A DNA stretch of 36,765 nt from Oscillospiraceae bacterium (GCA_009777415.1 WRLX01000005.1:1-36765), one strand, 5' to 3'. Positions 1 through 9,486 are shown, counted from the stretch's first letter. The notes: generated from the letters alone by a model not told the origin. Numbers and translations: made by a program.

Positions 1-226
1 GCATAGCCAAAGGTGTAGCATCTGTGAATTCACTGCCGCTTAACATCATCCATGTAAGACATTGCGATATTTCATTGTTCTCCACCATTTCAACAAGCTG
101 CTCATTGGTTATATCATGCCGTATAAACGAATTCGGTCCAAACGCACTCGTTGATAGCGTTGCAACAATTGATAGCGTTGCAACAAAAAGCACAACAATC
201 ATAATAATTAATATTAGTTTCTTCAT
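1..226 (-). CDS. Secreted LRR/dockerin-type protein, N-terminal part only (runs off window start)
   Basis: Minus-strand ORF from ATG at 226: MKKLILIIMIVVLFVATLSIVATLSTSAFGPNSFIRHDITNEQLVEMVENNEIS...; signal peptide and the ITNEQLxEMV motif shared with the next two ORFs. Confidence 0.7.
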   Translation of the reverse strand, partial: MKKLILIIMIVVLFVATLSIVATLSTSAFGPNSFIRHDITNEQLVEMVENNEISQCLTWMMLSGSEFTDATPLAM

Positions 227-239
227 AACCCCTCCTCTT

Positions 240-1037
240 CTATTGGCTGTAAAGCTCTTTTAATATTCCATCAATCCCAACCAAAAATTTGAGTATCTCC
301 AACACATCGAAAATCCCCGGAACATCATCGCTCACAATCAACGCCGCTTCCAACGCCATTGCATCGTTATCAATCACATTATCAATCCCTACTATATACT
401 TCAAAATCTCAAGCGCGTCAAAAATAGTAATATCCAAGTTGCCGAGGACATGACCGGGTGTAGGTCTTGCATTGTGGTAGATTCGTAAGTCCGGCAGTTC
501 TTTTTGGAGGGCTTTTATTTGTTCGTAGGTGATTGGGGTAATCAATAAACTCAATGTTTGCAAATTTACTAACCCCGGTAATCTATCATACAAAGGCGAA
601 ATATCTCTGAGCGGGTTTGTGTTTAAATCCAAATATTCTAAGCGGAACATCATACATAAAGGCGATATATCACTGATTTGGTTAAATTTCAAATGCAAGC
701 TCCGCAAATTCGTCAACCTATACAATGGTGAAAGGTCGCTGATTTGGTTGAACGACAGATCCAATTCCCGCAAATTCGTTAAATCTCTTAAAGGGGTAAT
801 GTCGCTGATTTTGCCGTTAATAGTGAAATTACCGCTATCTAATGTCCAATCCCCGCTTAAATCTAAGTGAGTAACATTGTATGGTATTTCACCGTTTGCC
901 ACCATTTCAGCGAGTTGCTCATTTGTTATTCCGCCACTCCTTATAGTAACACGCACTTCTTCTGCGAACATTGCAACATTTGGTAATATTGTAATTGTAA
1001 ACGTAACTGCAAAAAACACTGACATGAGTTTATTCAT
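240..1037 (-). CDS. Secreted internalin-like LRR protein with C-terminal dockerin-like duplicated helix motifs
   Basis: Signal peptide; LRRs (LTNLRELDLSFNQISDLSPLYRL); C-term FDALEILKYIVG ... FDVLEILKFLVG. Confidence 0.8.
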   Translation of the reverse strand: MNKLMSVFFAVTFTITILPNVAMFAEEVRVTIRSGGITNEQLAEMVANGEIPYNVTHLDLSGDWTLDSGNFTINGKISDITPLRDLTNLRELDLSFNQISDLSPLYRLTNLRSLHLKFNQISDISPLCMMFRLEYLDLNTNPLRDISPLYDRLPGLVNLQTLSLLITPITYEQIKALQKELPDLRIYHNARPTPGHVLGNLDITIFDALEILKYIVGIDNVIDNDAMALEAALIVSDDVPGIFDVLEILKFLVGIDGILKELYSQ

Positions 1038-1866
1038 AACCTTCTTGTCCTTTCGGGGTATAATGCTCCTTCAACACCCCATCCATCCCAACCAAATACT
1101 TCAACACCTCCAACACATCGAAAATCCCGGGAACATCATCGCTCACAATCAACGCCGCTTCCAACGCCATTGCATCGTTATCAATCGCATTATCAATCCC
1201 TACTATATACTTCAAAATCTCAAGCGCGTCAAAAATAGTAATATCCAAGTTGCCGAGGACGTGACCGGGTGTAGGTTTTGCATTGTGGCGGATTTCGCAG
1301 TCCGGTAGCTCTTTTTGGAGGGCTTTTATTTGTTCAAAACTTATAGTAGTGTCATTAATCAAATCCATAATTCGCAAATTCGGCAAAGATTTAAGCGGGG
1401 TAAAATCTCTAATTTGGTGGTTGTAGAACAAACTTAATGTATGCAAAGGCAATCCGCTTATAGGCGAAAGGTCGCTGATTTGATTGCCGGACAAAGATAG
1501 TGTTTGTAATTCTGTAAGGTTGCTTATAGGAGTAAGGTCGCTGATTTGGTTGCCCACTAAAGTCAACCTTGTCAATCCCGAAAATTCACTTAAAGGCGTA
1601 AGGTTGTTGAGTCGATTGCTCATTAAAATTAATGCGCTTAGTCGTTCGAGATTGGCGAGAGGAGAAAAGTCTGTGATCCCATCGCTTTCTAAAGCTAATA
1701 GAATAGTATCCAGTGGGATTTCTCCGCACTCCACCATTTCTGCAAGCTTTTCATTTGTTATGTCATGGCGTTCAAGTAGCAAAACTACCGCTGATATCTT
1801 AGGCAGAATCGGCATTGTTGAAATTATAGTCGTAAAACTAATTAAAATAGATATAAATTTTTTCAT
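1030..1866 (-). CDS. Secreted internalin-like LRR protein with C-terminal dockerin-like motifs (paralogue of 240..1037)
   Basis: Same architecture; overlaps the following ORF by 8 nt. Confidence 0.8.
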   Translation of the reverse strand: MKKFISILISFTTIISTMPILPKISAVVLLLERHDITNEKLAEMVECGEIPLDTILLALESDGITDFSPLANLERLSALILMSNRLNNLTPLSEFSGLTRLTLVGNQISDLTPISNLTELQTLSLSGNQISDLSPISGLPLHTLSLFYNHQIRDFTPLKSLPNLRIMDLINDTTISFEQIKALQKELPDCEIRHNAKPTPGHVLGNLDITIFDALEILKYIVGIDNAIDNDAMALEAALIVSDDVPGIFDVLEVLKYLVGMDGVLKEHYTPKGQEGYE

Positions 1867-4800
1867 ATCGACTCACCCCCCGGTTGTTGCCACCCCACAT
1901 AGGGGGACAACAACCAAATCGGGTCGAGCGGCTCGCTCGGCATACCTACAATAAACTTCAAAATTTCCAACACATCGAAAATTGTAGGTTCACCAACAAT
2001 CGTTTGTGAACGCGGTGTAATTAATGAAGCAACCCATGGTGCGTGATTTGGCAATGGGCAGTTGTACAAATCACAGCAATACTGTATGGCATTCCGGAAT
2101 TTGGTGATATACTTTAGTATTTCAAGAACGTCAAAAATGTCAAGTTTTGCATTTCCGTCAATATCGCCCAATTTATAACCATAGTAAGCGACTGTGGATT
2201 TTGCATCGCAGTTATTACACTCTCGCCCAAGCTCTCCCGGTTCGTTTTTAACCGCATACCTTGTAAGGTTTGTAAACCGCCAAACGTGTTGTGCTTTGTC
2301 AATAGGTTGTAATTCAAACTCGGCACAGCGGGTGCAACTGACTTTCATTACGCCTTCTTCAAAGCAAGTTGGAAATTCCACCACTTCCAAATAGTCCATG
2401 TCGTGACCTAATTCGGGGTAGACTGCGAGGATGTCTTTTTGTTCACATCGCAAACAAACGCTGAATCGTTCTCCCTGTTCTTCGCAAGTTGCAAGCGTTT
2501 CCACCCATGCCCCCCAATCATGACCCAACGGGGGAATTGTAGTCGGGGGTTCAAATTCATCGCAACGATTGCAAATTCTTACGCTCTCGCCTGGTGTTGA
2601 GCAAGAAGCGGGTTCGATTTCCGGTTCTCCCCATAAATGCCCTTCCGAGCAAGGGTGACCCAACATTGGTATCTCGCTTGTTTGTATCTCATAACAATCC
2701 TCAACCATGCATTTTCTTGTTTGAATCCCCGGCATATCCACGGTAGGGAGTCTTGTTGTTTCCCAATTGTCGCCCCATGAATGACCGAACGCCGAGATAG
2801 CCTGTGTATCAATGTCCGTGCATCGCTGACGTAAGCAAACTCTTGATTCCACACCGTCCGTGGTGCAAGTTGCGGCGACTGTCACCGTCCAATTTATTCC
2901 CCATAAATGCCCCATAGCATCAATCGGACGCGTTTCGTATTCATCGCAGCTTAGACGGAAGCAATTCCTTATTTCTATCCCATCGGCATCACAAGTTTCA
3001 TAAATATCTATTCTCCATGATAGCCAAATGTGTCCCTTTTCTATCGGGCGTGTATCAGTAGTCGTACAGCTATAATGTGAGCAAAATCTTATCTGCAATC
3101 CATCGGTATAGCAAGCGGCGGCAGTTGTCGTTTCCCACTCGCCCCATAAATGACCCAAAGAACACGATTCGGCAGGTACACACATTGCGCCACAACCACG
3201 CTCACACCATCCAAAATAACTCACTTGGTCTCCGGTTACCCGAATGTTTGATGCACCCGAAACATAGTCTTGCGTTGCGAGTAAATTACCTGCTCCCCAT
3301 ATGTCTCCTAAAAAACCGCTGATACTGAGTTTTTCTTGGTCTCTCTTGTATACAAACACATATTCAGCTAAAAATGGGGATGGGTGAGGTGGCAATTCAA
3401 GATTGCCCTTAATATCATTGATGCCACCTGTTACAACGAAATCATATCTAAAATTATCGTTAATATCCTGGTCATTATAGTACTTAACCTTCCTTTCTGT
3501 TGTGCAAATTTCAGCACTTATGGTGGGCATTGACGTATCGGCTATATAAAACGCCGTCTCACTAACAACCGCCCCATCAGGCAAATCAATCTCACCAAGG
3601 TTGACACAATTCGCAAACGCCAAATCGCCGATACGCTCAACATTATCGGGAATTATAACGTCCACAAGCCCCTCACAATCCTCAAAAACGCCCGCAGGAA
3701 TGCTCGTAATCCCCGCACCAATCTCCACCGATACAAGCCCGGAGCGAGTAAACCCATAAGCCCCAACCTCCAAAACCCTATCGGGAAGCGCAATTGAAGT
3801 AAGCGCGGCACACCCCGCAAACGCCGCCATGCCTATGCTCAACCCCTCCTCATCATCGCCCGCAACAAAAGTGACGGACGAAATCCCGGAGCTTTCAAAC
3901 GCCGCGTCACCTATGCTCGTGACACCGGCGGGAATCGTTATCTCGGCAAGTTCAGTAGCCCCCGAAAACGCAAATTTTCCGATAAACCTAAGACTTTCGG
4001 GGAGCGTTACAGACGTAATCGATGTGTCCATAAACGCGCCCGCCGCAATTTCCATAACTTGGAATCCGCCTATTTTATCGGGAATTACGACATTTTTAAT
4101 GTTCGGATTCGCCAACCCCTCGATTATGACGGAGTCGCCCCTGTTGGTGTAAAACAGGTTGCCGTAAACGTCAAATTCGGCGGGTTCGGGTTCGACAATC
4201 CCGCTTAAAATGTGTTCGGCAAGGGATAAATCGGGGTTTTCACTAATCGCAAAATTCGTCGCACTGATTAAAATTTCTTTCGCAATAATCACGCCGTTTA
4301 TGTTGATATTTGTGCCCGTAATTTGCACAGTGCCGTTCGGCGCGTAAATTATACCGTTTAGAGCCATGCTTTCGACATGAATACCGATATTGCCGTTTTT
4401 GACGAGCAGGTTGACTTCCCCGTTTTTCACAGTAGTAAGCGCGTTTGAGGCACTTATAAGCAGGTGATTTTCGGAAATAATCGTATCCTGCAGGGTGATG
4501 GTATTCCCGGTGAATTGCAGCCCGCTTTGCGCATAAACAGGGGCATTGTTGGCGACATTAGTGCCGCTGTAAGTCTGCCACCATTGATGTGTCACAAAGT
4601 CATCGCCGAGCGAATCCGCGACAGCCTCGGTAAAATGCGGGTATTCACGTGGCTCGCTCCCGCGGGAATACTCGGTAATAATTTCCGCTTCGCCGGTTTC
4701 CGCATTAATCCCGACGGTTTCATACGGTTGCCCACCGATAAAGCGAACCGCATTAAAGGTATTATTTTCGTGTTTTTTGAGCCGCCCGACTGCCTCAGCT

Positions 4801-5015
4801 TTGCCGTCAATATCGACTATACTATATGCGTTTAAATCGCCGCCCGTATACACATTACCGACTATAGTTGTCTCGGTTGTGTTCAGTTGTAACGCATTTT
4901 CCCCCGCGGCGAACAAGACATATTGTTTTGTCGGCGCGGATGCCCCCGAAACAGTGAGCGGTATAGAAGATACAAGTATTGCTGTGATTAGGAGTATGCT
5001 TAGTGTTTTTTTCAT
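1863..5015 (-). CDS. Large secreted protein: BspA-type LRR_5 repeats, about 8 Cys-rich GHxWGxW repeats, C-terminal dockerin-like domain
   Basis: MKKTLSILLITAILVSSIPLTVSGA signal; LPESLRFIGKFAFSGATELAEITIPAGVTSIGDAAF repeats; repeated GHxWG..C..G...R.C...C; GDIDGNAKLDIFDVLEILKYI. Supplied ORF starts at 5027; MKK start at 5015 preferred. Confidence 0.8.
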   Translation of the reverse strand: MKKTLSILLITAILVSSIPLTVSGASAPTKQYVLFAAGENALQLNTTETTIVGNVYTGGDLNAYSIVDIDGKAEAVGRLKKHENNTFNAVRFIGGQPYETVGINAETGEAEIITEYSRGSEPREYPHFTEAVADSLGDDFVTHQWWQTYSGTNVANNAPVYAQSGLQFTGNTITLQDTIISENHLLISASNALTTVKNGEVNLLVKNGNIGIHVESMALNGIIYAPNGTVQITGTNININGVIIAKEILISATNFAISENPDLSLAEHILSGIVEPEPAEFDVYGNLFYTNRGDSVIIEGLANPNIKNVVIPDKIGGFQVMEIAAGAFMDTSITSVTLPESLRFIGKFAFSGATELAEITIPAGVTSIGDAAFESSGISSVTFVAGDDEEGLSIGMAAFAGCAALTSIALPDRVLEVGAYGFTRSGLVSVEIGAGITSIPAGVFEDCEGLVDVIIPDNVERIGDLAFANCVNLGEIDLPDGAVVSETAFYIADTSMPTISAEICTTERKVKYYNDQDINDNFRYDFVVTGGINDIKGNLELPPHPSPFLAEYVFVYKRDQEKLSISGFLGDIWGAGNLLATQDYVSGASNIRVTGDQVSYFGWCERGCGAMCVPAESCSLGHLWGEWETTTAAACYTDGLQIRFCSHYSCTTTDTRPIEKGHIWLSWRIDIYETCDADGIEIRNCFRLSCDEYETRPIDAMGHLWGINWTVTVAATCTTDGVESRVCLRQRCTDIDTQAISAFGHSWGDNWETTRLPTVDMPGIQTRKCMVEDCYEIQTSEIPMLGHPCSEGHLWGEPEIEPASCSTPGESVRICNRCDEFEPPTTIPPLGHDWGAWVETLATCEEQGERFSVCLRCEQKDILAVYPELGHDMDYLEVVEFPTCFEEGVMKVSCTRCAEFELQPIDKAQHVWRFTNLTRYAVKNEPGELGRECNNCDAKSTVAYYGYKLGDIDGNAKLDIFDVLEILKYITKFRNAIQYCCDLYNCPLPNHAPWVASLITPRSQTIVGEPTIFDVLEILKFIVGMPSEPLDPIWLLSPYVGWQQPGGESI

Positions 5016-5125
5016 GTAACACACCATGTGTGGTTTACCGAACGCACCAAAGCTACCAAGAGCAAGCTTTGCTTGACGTAGCCGAACAGTGAAAATCGCG
5101 GTTCACCACGTTCCTTTCTTGATTT

Positions 5126-5140
5126 AAAGACAGGTTCTAA
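5126..5140 (-). repeat. Dispersed repeat copy (reverse orientation, AAAGACAGGTTCTAA)
   Basis: Minus strand TTAGAACCTGTCTTT; 14/15 match to the other copies. Confidence 0.6.
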
Positions 5141-5150
5141 GTACCTTTTC

Positions 5151-5178
5151 ACCGGCACTACTTCACAGCAGTGCCGGT
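5151..5178 (-). terminator. Rho-independent-type terminator hairpin downstream of 5188..5595
   Basis: ACCGGCACT-10nt-AGTGCCGGT perfect 9-bp stem just 3' of the minus-strand CDS. Confidence 0.6.
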
Positions 5179-5187
5179 TTGTTTAGT

Positions 5188-5595
5188 CTAATTAGTTTTA
5201 GTCAACACGCTTCCGTGTCCGTGGCCATCGTCCCATTCAGTCGGCAGACTCAAACGTCCATCTTCAATCACGCCTTCTACAGTGCTGTTTGCGACTTTGA
5301 AATAAACGCTTACTCTTCCTTCGGCATCCTCGGAGGATTTTGTGTATGTGCCTTTTTTGTTCGCTCCGTGGGACATATTGGCGGTGAAGTTTCCGTTTTC
5401 GTACAAATGAACCGATTGCCCGCCCGCGCTGTATATTTCCGCTTTGCCTCTTACTGCGTTTTGAATAAATATAAAGGCGACTATTCCCGCCGCCACCAAC
5501 AGACAGGCAAGCACAATCAGTATTTTATTGCGCCTAGATTTTTTTAACGCCGCCTCCCTGCGCAACGCTTTATTTCTTTTGCTGCTTTTGCTCAC
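5188..5595 (-). CDS. Small single-pass membrane-anchored protein, unknown function
   Basis: Basic N-terminus followed by one TM helix (ILIVLACLLVAAGIVAFIFIQ); GTG start at 5595 with AAGAAAGGA upstream. Confidence 0.6.
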   Translation of the reverse strand: MSKSSKRNKALRREAALKKSRRNKILIVLACLLVAAGIVAFIFIQNAVRGKAEIYSAGGQSVHLYENGNFTANMSHGANKKGTYTKSSEDAEGRVSVYFKVANSTVEGVIEDGRLSLPTEWDDGHGHGSVLTKTN

Positions 5596-5627
5596 TTTTA
5601 CACTGTTCCTTTCTTATTTTTATTATA

Positions 5628-7562
5628 TTATTCATCATGGCTGTACTTAGGTGCGTTTGCAATAACCTCTGCCTCAAGCATTTGGGGAAGCTCTTGATAC
5701 CTTGAAAATTCTTGAGTAAAACTTCCCAGACCTTTGGTCATCTGCAAAATGACGAGTGCGAAGTCGGTTGTTTCCGCTTGCGGCATTTCCGCATCAATTT
5801 GTGTCATATTGTTCCCAACCGGATTTGTGCCTAAAACGGAGCCGCGCCGCTTGTTTACAATCCCCATAACATCACCGGTGTTCTCGTTTCCGACAAAAAT
5901 CTTGAGAGCGAGAATAGGCTCAAGCAAGCATGGGGTAGCCTCCTTCATTCCCGCCTTAAATGCTAACCGCGCCGCTTGGACAAACGCAACCTCTTTACTG
6001 TCAACCGGGTGATATTTCCCGTCAACCAATGTTGCCTTCAGTCGCACCACGGGATAACCCGCGACAACTCCGTGAAGTACACTTTCTTTTAAGCCTTTTT
6101 CAACTGCGGGGAAGAATTGCTTGGGTACACTGCCGCCCACTACTCTTTCTTGGAAAATCAGCTCGTCTTCACCATGCGGCTCAAACTCCATGATTACAAC
6201 GCCGAATTGACCTGCGCCGCCGGATTGTTTTTTATGCTTACCCTCTATATTGGTGACTTTCTTGCGAATTGTCTCCCTGTACGCAATTACAGGCGGCTTT
6301 AATTCAACATCAACGCCGAATTTGGTTTTCATTTTATTCACGGTAACATCAAGGTGCTGGTCGCCCAATCCCCCTATAACACGCTGACGTGTTTCGGAAT
6401 TGTTGACATAGCTCAAAACCTTGTCTTCTTCTAATATTTTTTGAATCGCGCCGCTTATCTTAGCTTCATCGCCTTTCCCTTTTGCGGAAATAGCTTGGAA
6501 GAAACAAGCCACAGGGAACTCAATCTGCGCAAACTCGACAGTCTTCCCGCTTTGGCAGAGTGCATCCCCGGTAGTCGCCGACAGTTTTGTAATAGTTACT
6601 ATATCCCCCGCAAACGCCTCAGCTAAATCTTCTTGTTTTTTGCCTTTAATTGCGAGCAATTTGCCGAATCGTTCTACTTCGCCCGTCCTTGAGTTGGTCG
6701 GCTCGGTTTTTGAATTAAGCGAACCGGTAACAATTTTAACAAAGCTCATTTTCCCGACAAACGGGTCTGCAATCGTTTTAAACACAAATGACGATAGCGG
6801 CGAGGATTCGTCGTACTTGACTTTTTTACCGTCCGCAGTCGGTTCACCCTCTACATCAATCGGCGACGGGAACGCATTCACGATTAAATCAAGCAATGCT
6901 TCGATTCCATCGCCCGAAAATGCAGTAACAGCAATTACAGGCGCGATTACACCGCTCGCAATCCCGGCGCGTAACCCTTTTGAAAATTCCTCATCGGTAA
7001 ATTCTTCGCCGCCGAAGAATTTTTCCATAAGCGCCTCGTCCGTTTCCGCAATCAACTCGGAAAGACCCGCCCGGTCCGAAAATTCGCAGACAACTCCCCC
7101 GAATTTCTCTTTCAGCCCCTGTAAAGTTTTGGCAAAGTCGGCATTATCTTCGTCATTTTTGGTAACAACGAACACCCTGCCCTTCCCTTGTTTCACGGCT
7201 TCGTTATATGCCTTAATTGTCCCGACTTGAACACCGTCTTTAGCCGTAAGAGCGATTACTACCGTTTCGGCAGCGCGGACACCTTCGGACATTCCTCCGA
7301 TAAAGTCAAACTGACCCGGAGTGTCGATGATGTTAATCTTGTTAGATTTCCACTCGGTATAAGCAAGTGAAGTGTTCAGCGAGATTTTCCTCTTGATTTC
7401 TTCCGGGTCGTGGTCGCAGACTGTGTTCCCTTCGGTGGTCTTACCCATTCTGTCACAACCTCCGCTCTTAAATAAAAGTGCTTCCGCCAAAGTGGTCTTA
7501 CCGCTTCCGCCATGCCCTGCCATAGCGATATTCCTTATGTTTTTGCCTTTGTAAGATTTCAT
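5628..7562 (-). CDS. Elongation factor G-like translational GTPase
   Basis: NIAMAGHGGSGKTTLAEALLF, DTPGQFDF, EF-G domain II-V sequence; start set to MKSYKGKN at 7562 (supplied ORF extends to 7619). Confidence 0.85.
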   Translation of the reverse strand: MKSYKGKNIRNIAMAGHGGSGKTTLAEALLFKSGGCDRMGKTTEGNTVCDHDPEEIKRKISLNTSLAYTEWKSNKINIIDTPGQFDFIGGMSEGVRAAETVVIALTAKDGVQVGTIKAYNEAVKQGKGRVFVVTKNDEDNADFAKTLQGLKEKFGGVVCEFSDRAGLSELIAETDEALMEKFFGGEEFTDEEFSKGLRAGIASGVIAPVIAVTAFSGDGIEALLDLIVNAFPSPIDVEGEPTADGKKVKYDESSPLSSFVFKTIADPFVGKMSFVKIVTGSLNSKTEPTNSRTGEVERFGKLLAIKGKKQEDLAEAFAGDIVTITKLSATTGDALCQSGKTVEFAQIEFPVACFFQAISAKGKGDEAKISGAIQKILEEDKVLSYVNNSETRQRVIGGLGDQHLDVTVNKMKTKFGVDVELKPPVIAYRETIRKKVTNIEGKHKKQSGGAGQFGVVIMEFEPHGEDELIFQERVVGGSVPKQFFPAVEKGLKESVLHGVVAGYPVVRLKATLVDGKYHPVDSKEVAFVQAARLAFKAGMKEATPCLLEPILALKIFVGNENTGDVMGIVNKRRGSVLGTNPVGNNMTQIDAEMPQAETTDFALVILQMTKGLGSFTQEFSRYQELPQMLEAEVIANAPKYSHDE

Positions 7563-7737
7563 AGTTTTACCCATGCCCTTTCTGCACAAACGTGCTATAA
7601 AATTTGTTTCCCTGTTCACCGGGAATTGGTCAATACTAACAATACAAGCTCAATTATACTATACTTTTTGTGAAAAATCTACAATTATTTAAAAATTTTT
7701 AAAAAAATTTTTGTTAATTGAACTGTATAACATGGTA

Positions 7738-7767
7738 ATTATAACAAATTTTTATTTGTTTTGTCAA
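7738..7767 (-). promoter_or_regulatory. Sigma-A-type promoter for the EF-G-like gene
   Basis: Minus strand TTGACA (7767-7762), 18-nt spacer, TATAAT (7743-7738). Confidence 0.6.
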
Positions 7768-7937
7768 GTCTTTTTGTACAAATTGGAAAATATTTTTCTA
7801 AAAACTATTGACAAAGACAAAAAGATTTGGTTATGCAAAAACCAAGCCCGACTTTTTTTGTCTCAAGCACAATAACCACCCCACAATCATATAATGTCGA
7901 AAACTGCATATTTACAAATAAGTTGGAGGTAACTATA

Positions 7938-9305
7938 ATGCTTGATTCACAATTCACACCCGAAGAAATCCGTGAGATGATATACGGATTGGACACCCTT
8001 GTTGAGCTTGAAAACGGCCGCAAAGTTCCGGCTATCAACCTTGATAACGCCGCAACAACTCCGCCGTTCAAGGATGTCCTGTGTGAGATACAGGCTCAGA
8101 TGTGCCGATACGGCTCAATCGGGCGAGGCACCGGGCAGAAATCTGCCTATTCCGGCAGAATCTATGAGGAAGGTCGCCGAAAAGTCAAGGAATTTGTCGG
8201 ATTAGATGCCGACAACCGAGAGTACACCGTTGTTTACACTAACAACACAACCGACGGACTAAACAAGCTCGCTTCTGCGTTGCTGTCGGAGCATAACAGC
8301 AACTGTGAGGGATTCACGGTTATCAGCACCCGTATGGAACACCACGCCAACGATTTACCGTGGCGCGAACGCGTTGGAGTTGAACGGGTATTCTTCGCCG
8401 AAGTTGATGAAAAAGGGCGGCTCAGAATTGAAGATTTAAAGAGACTTCTGCATAAAAACAGGGATGTGAAATACGTTGCGGTTACTGCCGCCTCAAACGT
8501 AACGGGCTATGTTAATGATGTCCATAGAATTGCAAAAATCGTACACGCTTACGGCGCGAAAATTATTGTCGACGGGGCTCAAATTGCGGCACATCGTGAA
8601 TTTAATATGCTCGGAAAAACGCATGACGAAAATATTGACTTTTTTGTGTTTTCGGCGCATAAAATATATTCACCATTTGGCGGCGGGGCGATTATCGGGC
8701 TTACGGACATTCTCGACAAGCATATACCGCGGTTTTACGGCGGGGGCATGGTCGATGCCGTCTACGACTGTAACGTGGACTTTACCATTCCTCCCGAGCT
8801 TTATGAGGCAGGTTCACCGAATTACCCCGGAGTGGTGGGTATGCTGAAAGCCATGGAAACTCTGAAAGACATAGGCTTTGATTATATAGAAGAACATGAG
8901 CAAAAACTCATGAAAAAGACTATTGATGCCCTAAGGAAAATTCCGAGCGTGAAACTTTACGGCGATAACGATAATTACAGCGACAGGGTAGGCATTGTCG
9001 TGTTCAACATCGGCAGACTTTCGGACACTGATGTAGCAGAATCCCTCGCGGGAGAAAGCGCGATTTCAGTCCGCCACAGGAAGTTTTGCGCGCATCCGTA
9101 TGTGAGGCGTTTGCTCAAGAGGGATTGTCTCCATGACGGCATGGTTCGTGTGAGCTTCGGTATTTACACCGATGACAATGATGTAGATACACTTATTGAA
9201 GCAGTCCGAAAAATCGCTCAAAGGGACATCGGCTTCGGTGACGGGTCTGCTCAAACTAAAATGCTCGGCAAACGCGGCTTGAAAGTTCCGAATGACAGAG
9301 GGTAA
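7938..9305 (+). CDS. Class V aminotransferase / NifS-like cysteine desulfurase
   Basis: SAHKIYSPFGGGAIIG PLP-Lys motif, VDGAQIAAH; GGAGG at 7925-7929 then ATG 7938; precedes nadB/nadC. Confidence 0.85.
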   Translation: MLDSQFTPEEIREMIYGLDTLVELENGRKVPAINLDNAATTPPFKDVLCEIQAQMCRYGSIGRGTGQKSAYSGRIYEEGRRKVKEFVGLDADNREYTVVYTNNTTDGLNKLASALLSEHNSNCEGFTVISTRMEHHANDLPWRERVGVERVFFAEVDEKGRLRIEDLKRLLHKNRDVKYVAVTAASNVTGYVNDVHRIAKIVHAYGAKIIVDGAQIAAHREFNMLGKTHDENIDFFVFSAHKIYSPFGGGAIIGLTDILDKHIPRFYGGGMVDAVYDCNVDFTIPPELYEAGSPNYPGVVGMLKAMETLKDIGFDYIEEHEQKLMKKTIDALRKIPSVKLYGDNDNYSDRVGIVVFNIGRLSDTDVAESLAGESAISVRHRKFCAHPYVRRLLKRDCLHDGMVRVSFGIYTDDNDVDTLIEAVRKIAQRDIGFGDGSAQTKMLGKRGLKVPNDRG

Positions 9306-9306
9306 T

Positions 9307-9392
9307 GTAAGGTAACACCGCAGGGCAAGCCCTGCACCCCTCGCCTGCGGGCGAGAGAGCCGCCCCGGAGGGGCGGGGTATTACACCCTTAC
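9307..9392. repeat. Compact multi-hairpin (three nested stem-loops plus outer stem) intergenic element
   Basis: GCAGGGC-AA-GCCCTGC; CTCGCC-TGCG-GGCGAG; CCGCCCC-GGA-GGGGCGG; outer GTAAGG/CCTTAC and GTAA/TTAC. Confidence 0.65.
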
Positions 9393-9417
9393 TTTCAATA
9401 AATTCAAAAACGCAGCC

Positions 9418-9446
9418 TTGACAATTGACAATTATCATGGTATAAT
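9418..9446 (+). promoter_or_regulatory. Consensus sigma-A promoter for nadB-nadC
   Basis: TTGACA (9418-9423), 17-nt spacer, TATAAT (9441-9446), extended -10 TGG. Confidence 0.8.
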
Positions 9447-9486
9447 AGCGTTGAAAAGTGTGAAAAAAGAAACGTGGTGAGTAAAT

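Noticed and set aside
240-5015. Cellulosome-like system based on dockerin-like ends
   Set aside because: No cohesin or glycoside hydrolase in the window and degenerate Ca-binding loops; only noted as dockerin-like.
7827-7937. N-terminal extension of the NifS-like ORF (MVMQKPSPTFF...)
   Set aside because: Clear SD GGAGG and ATG at 7938; upstream part is intergenic promoter DNA.
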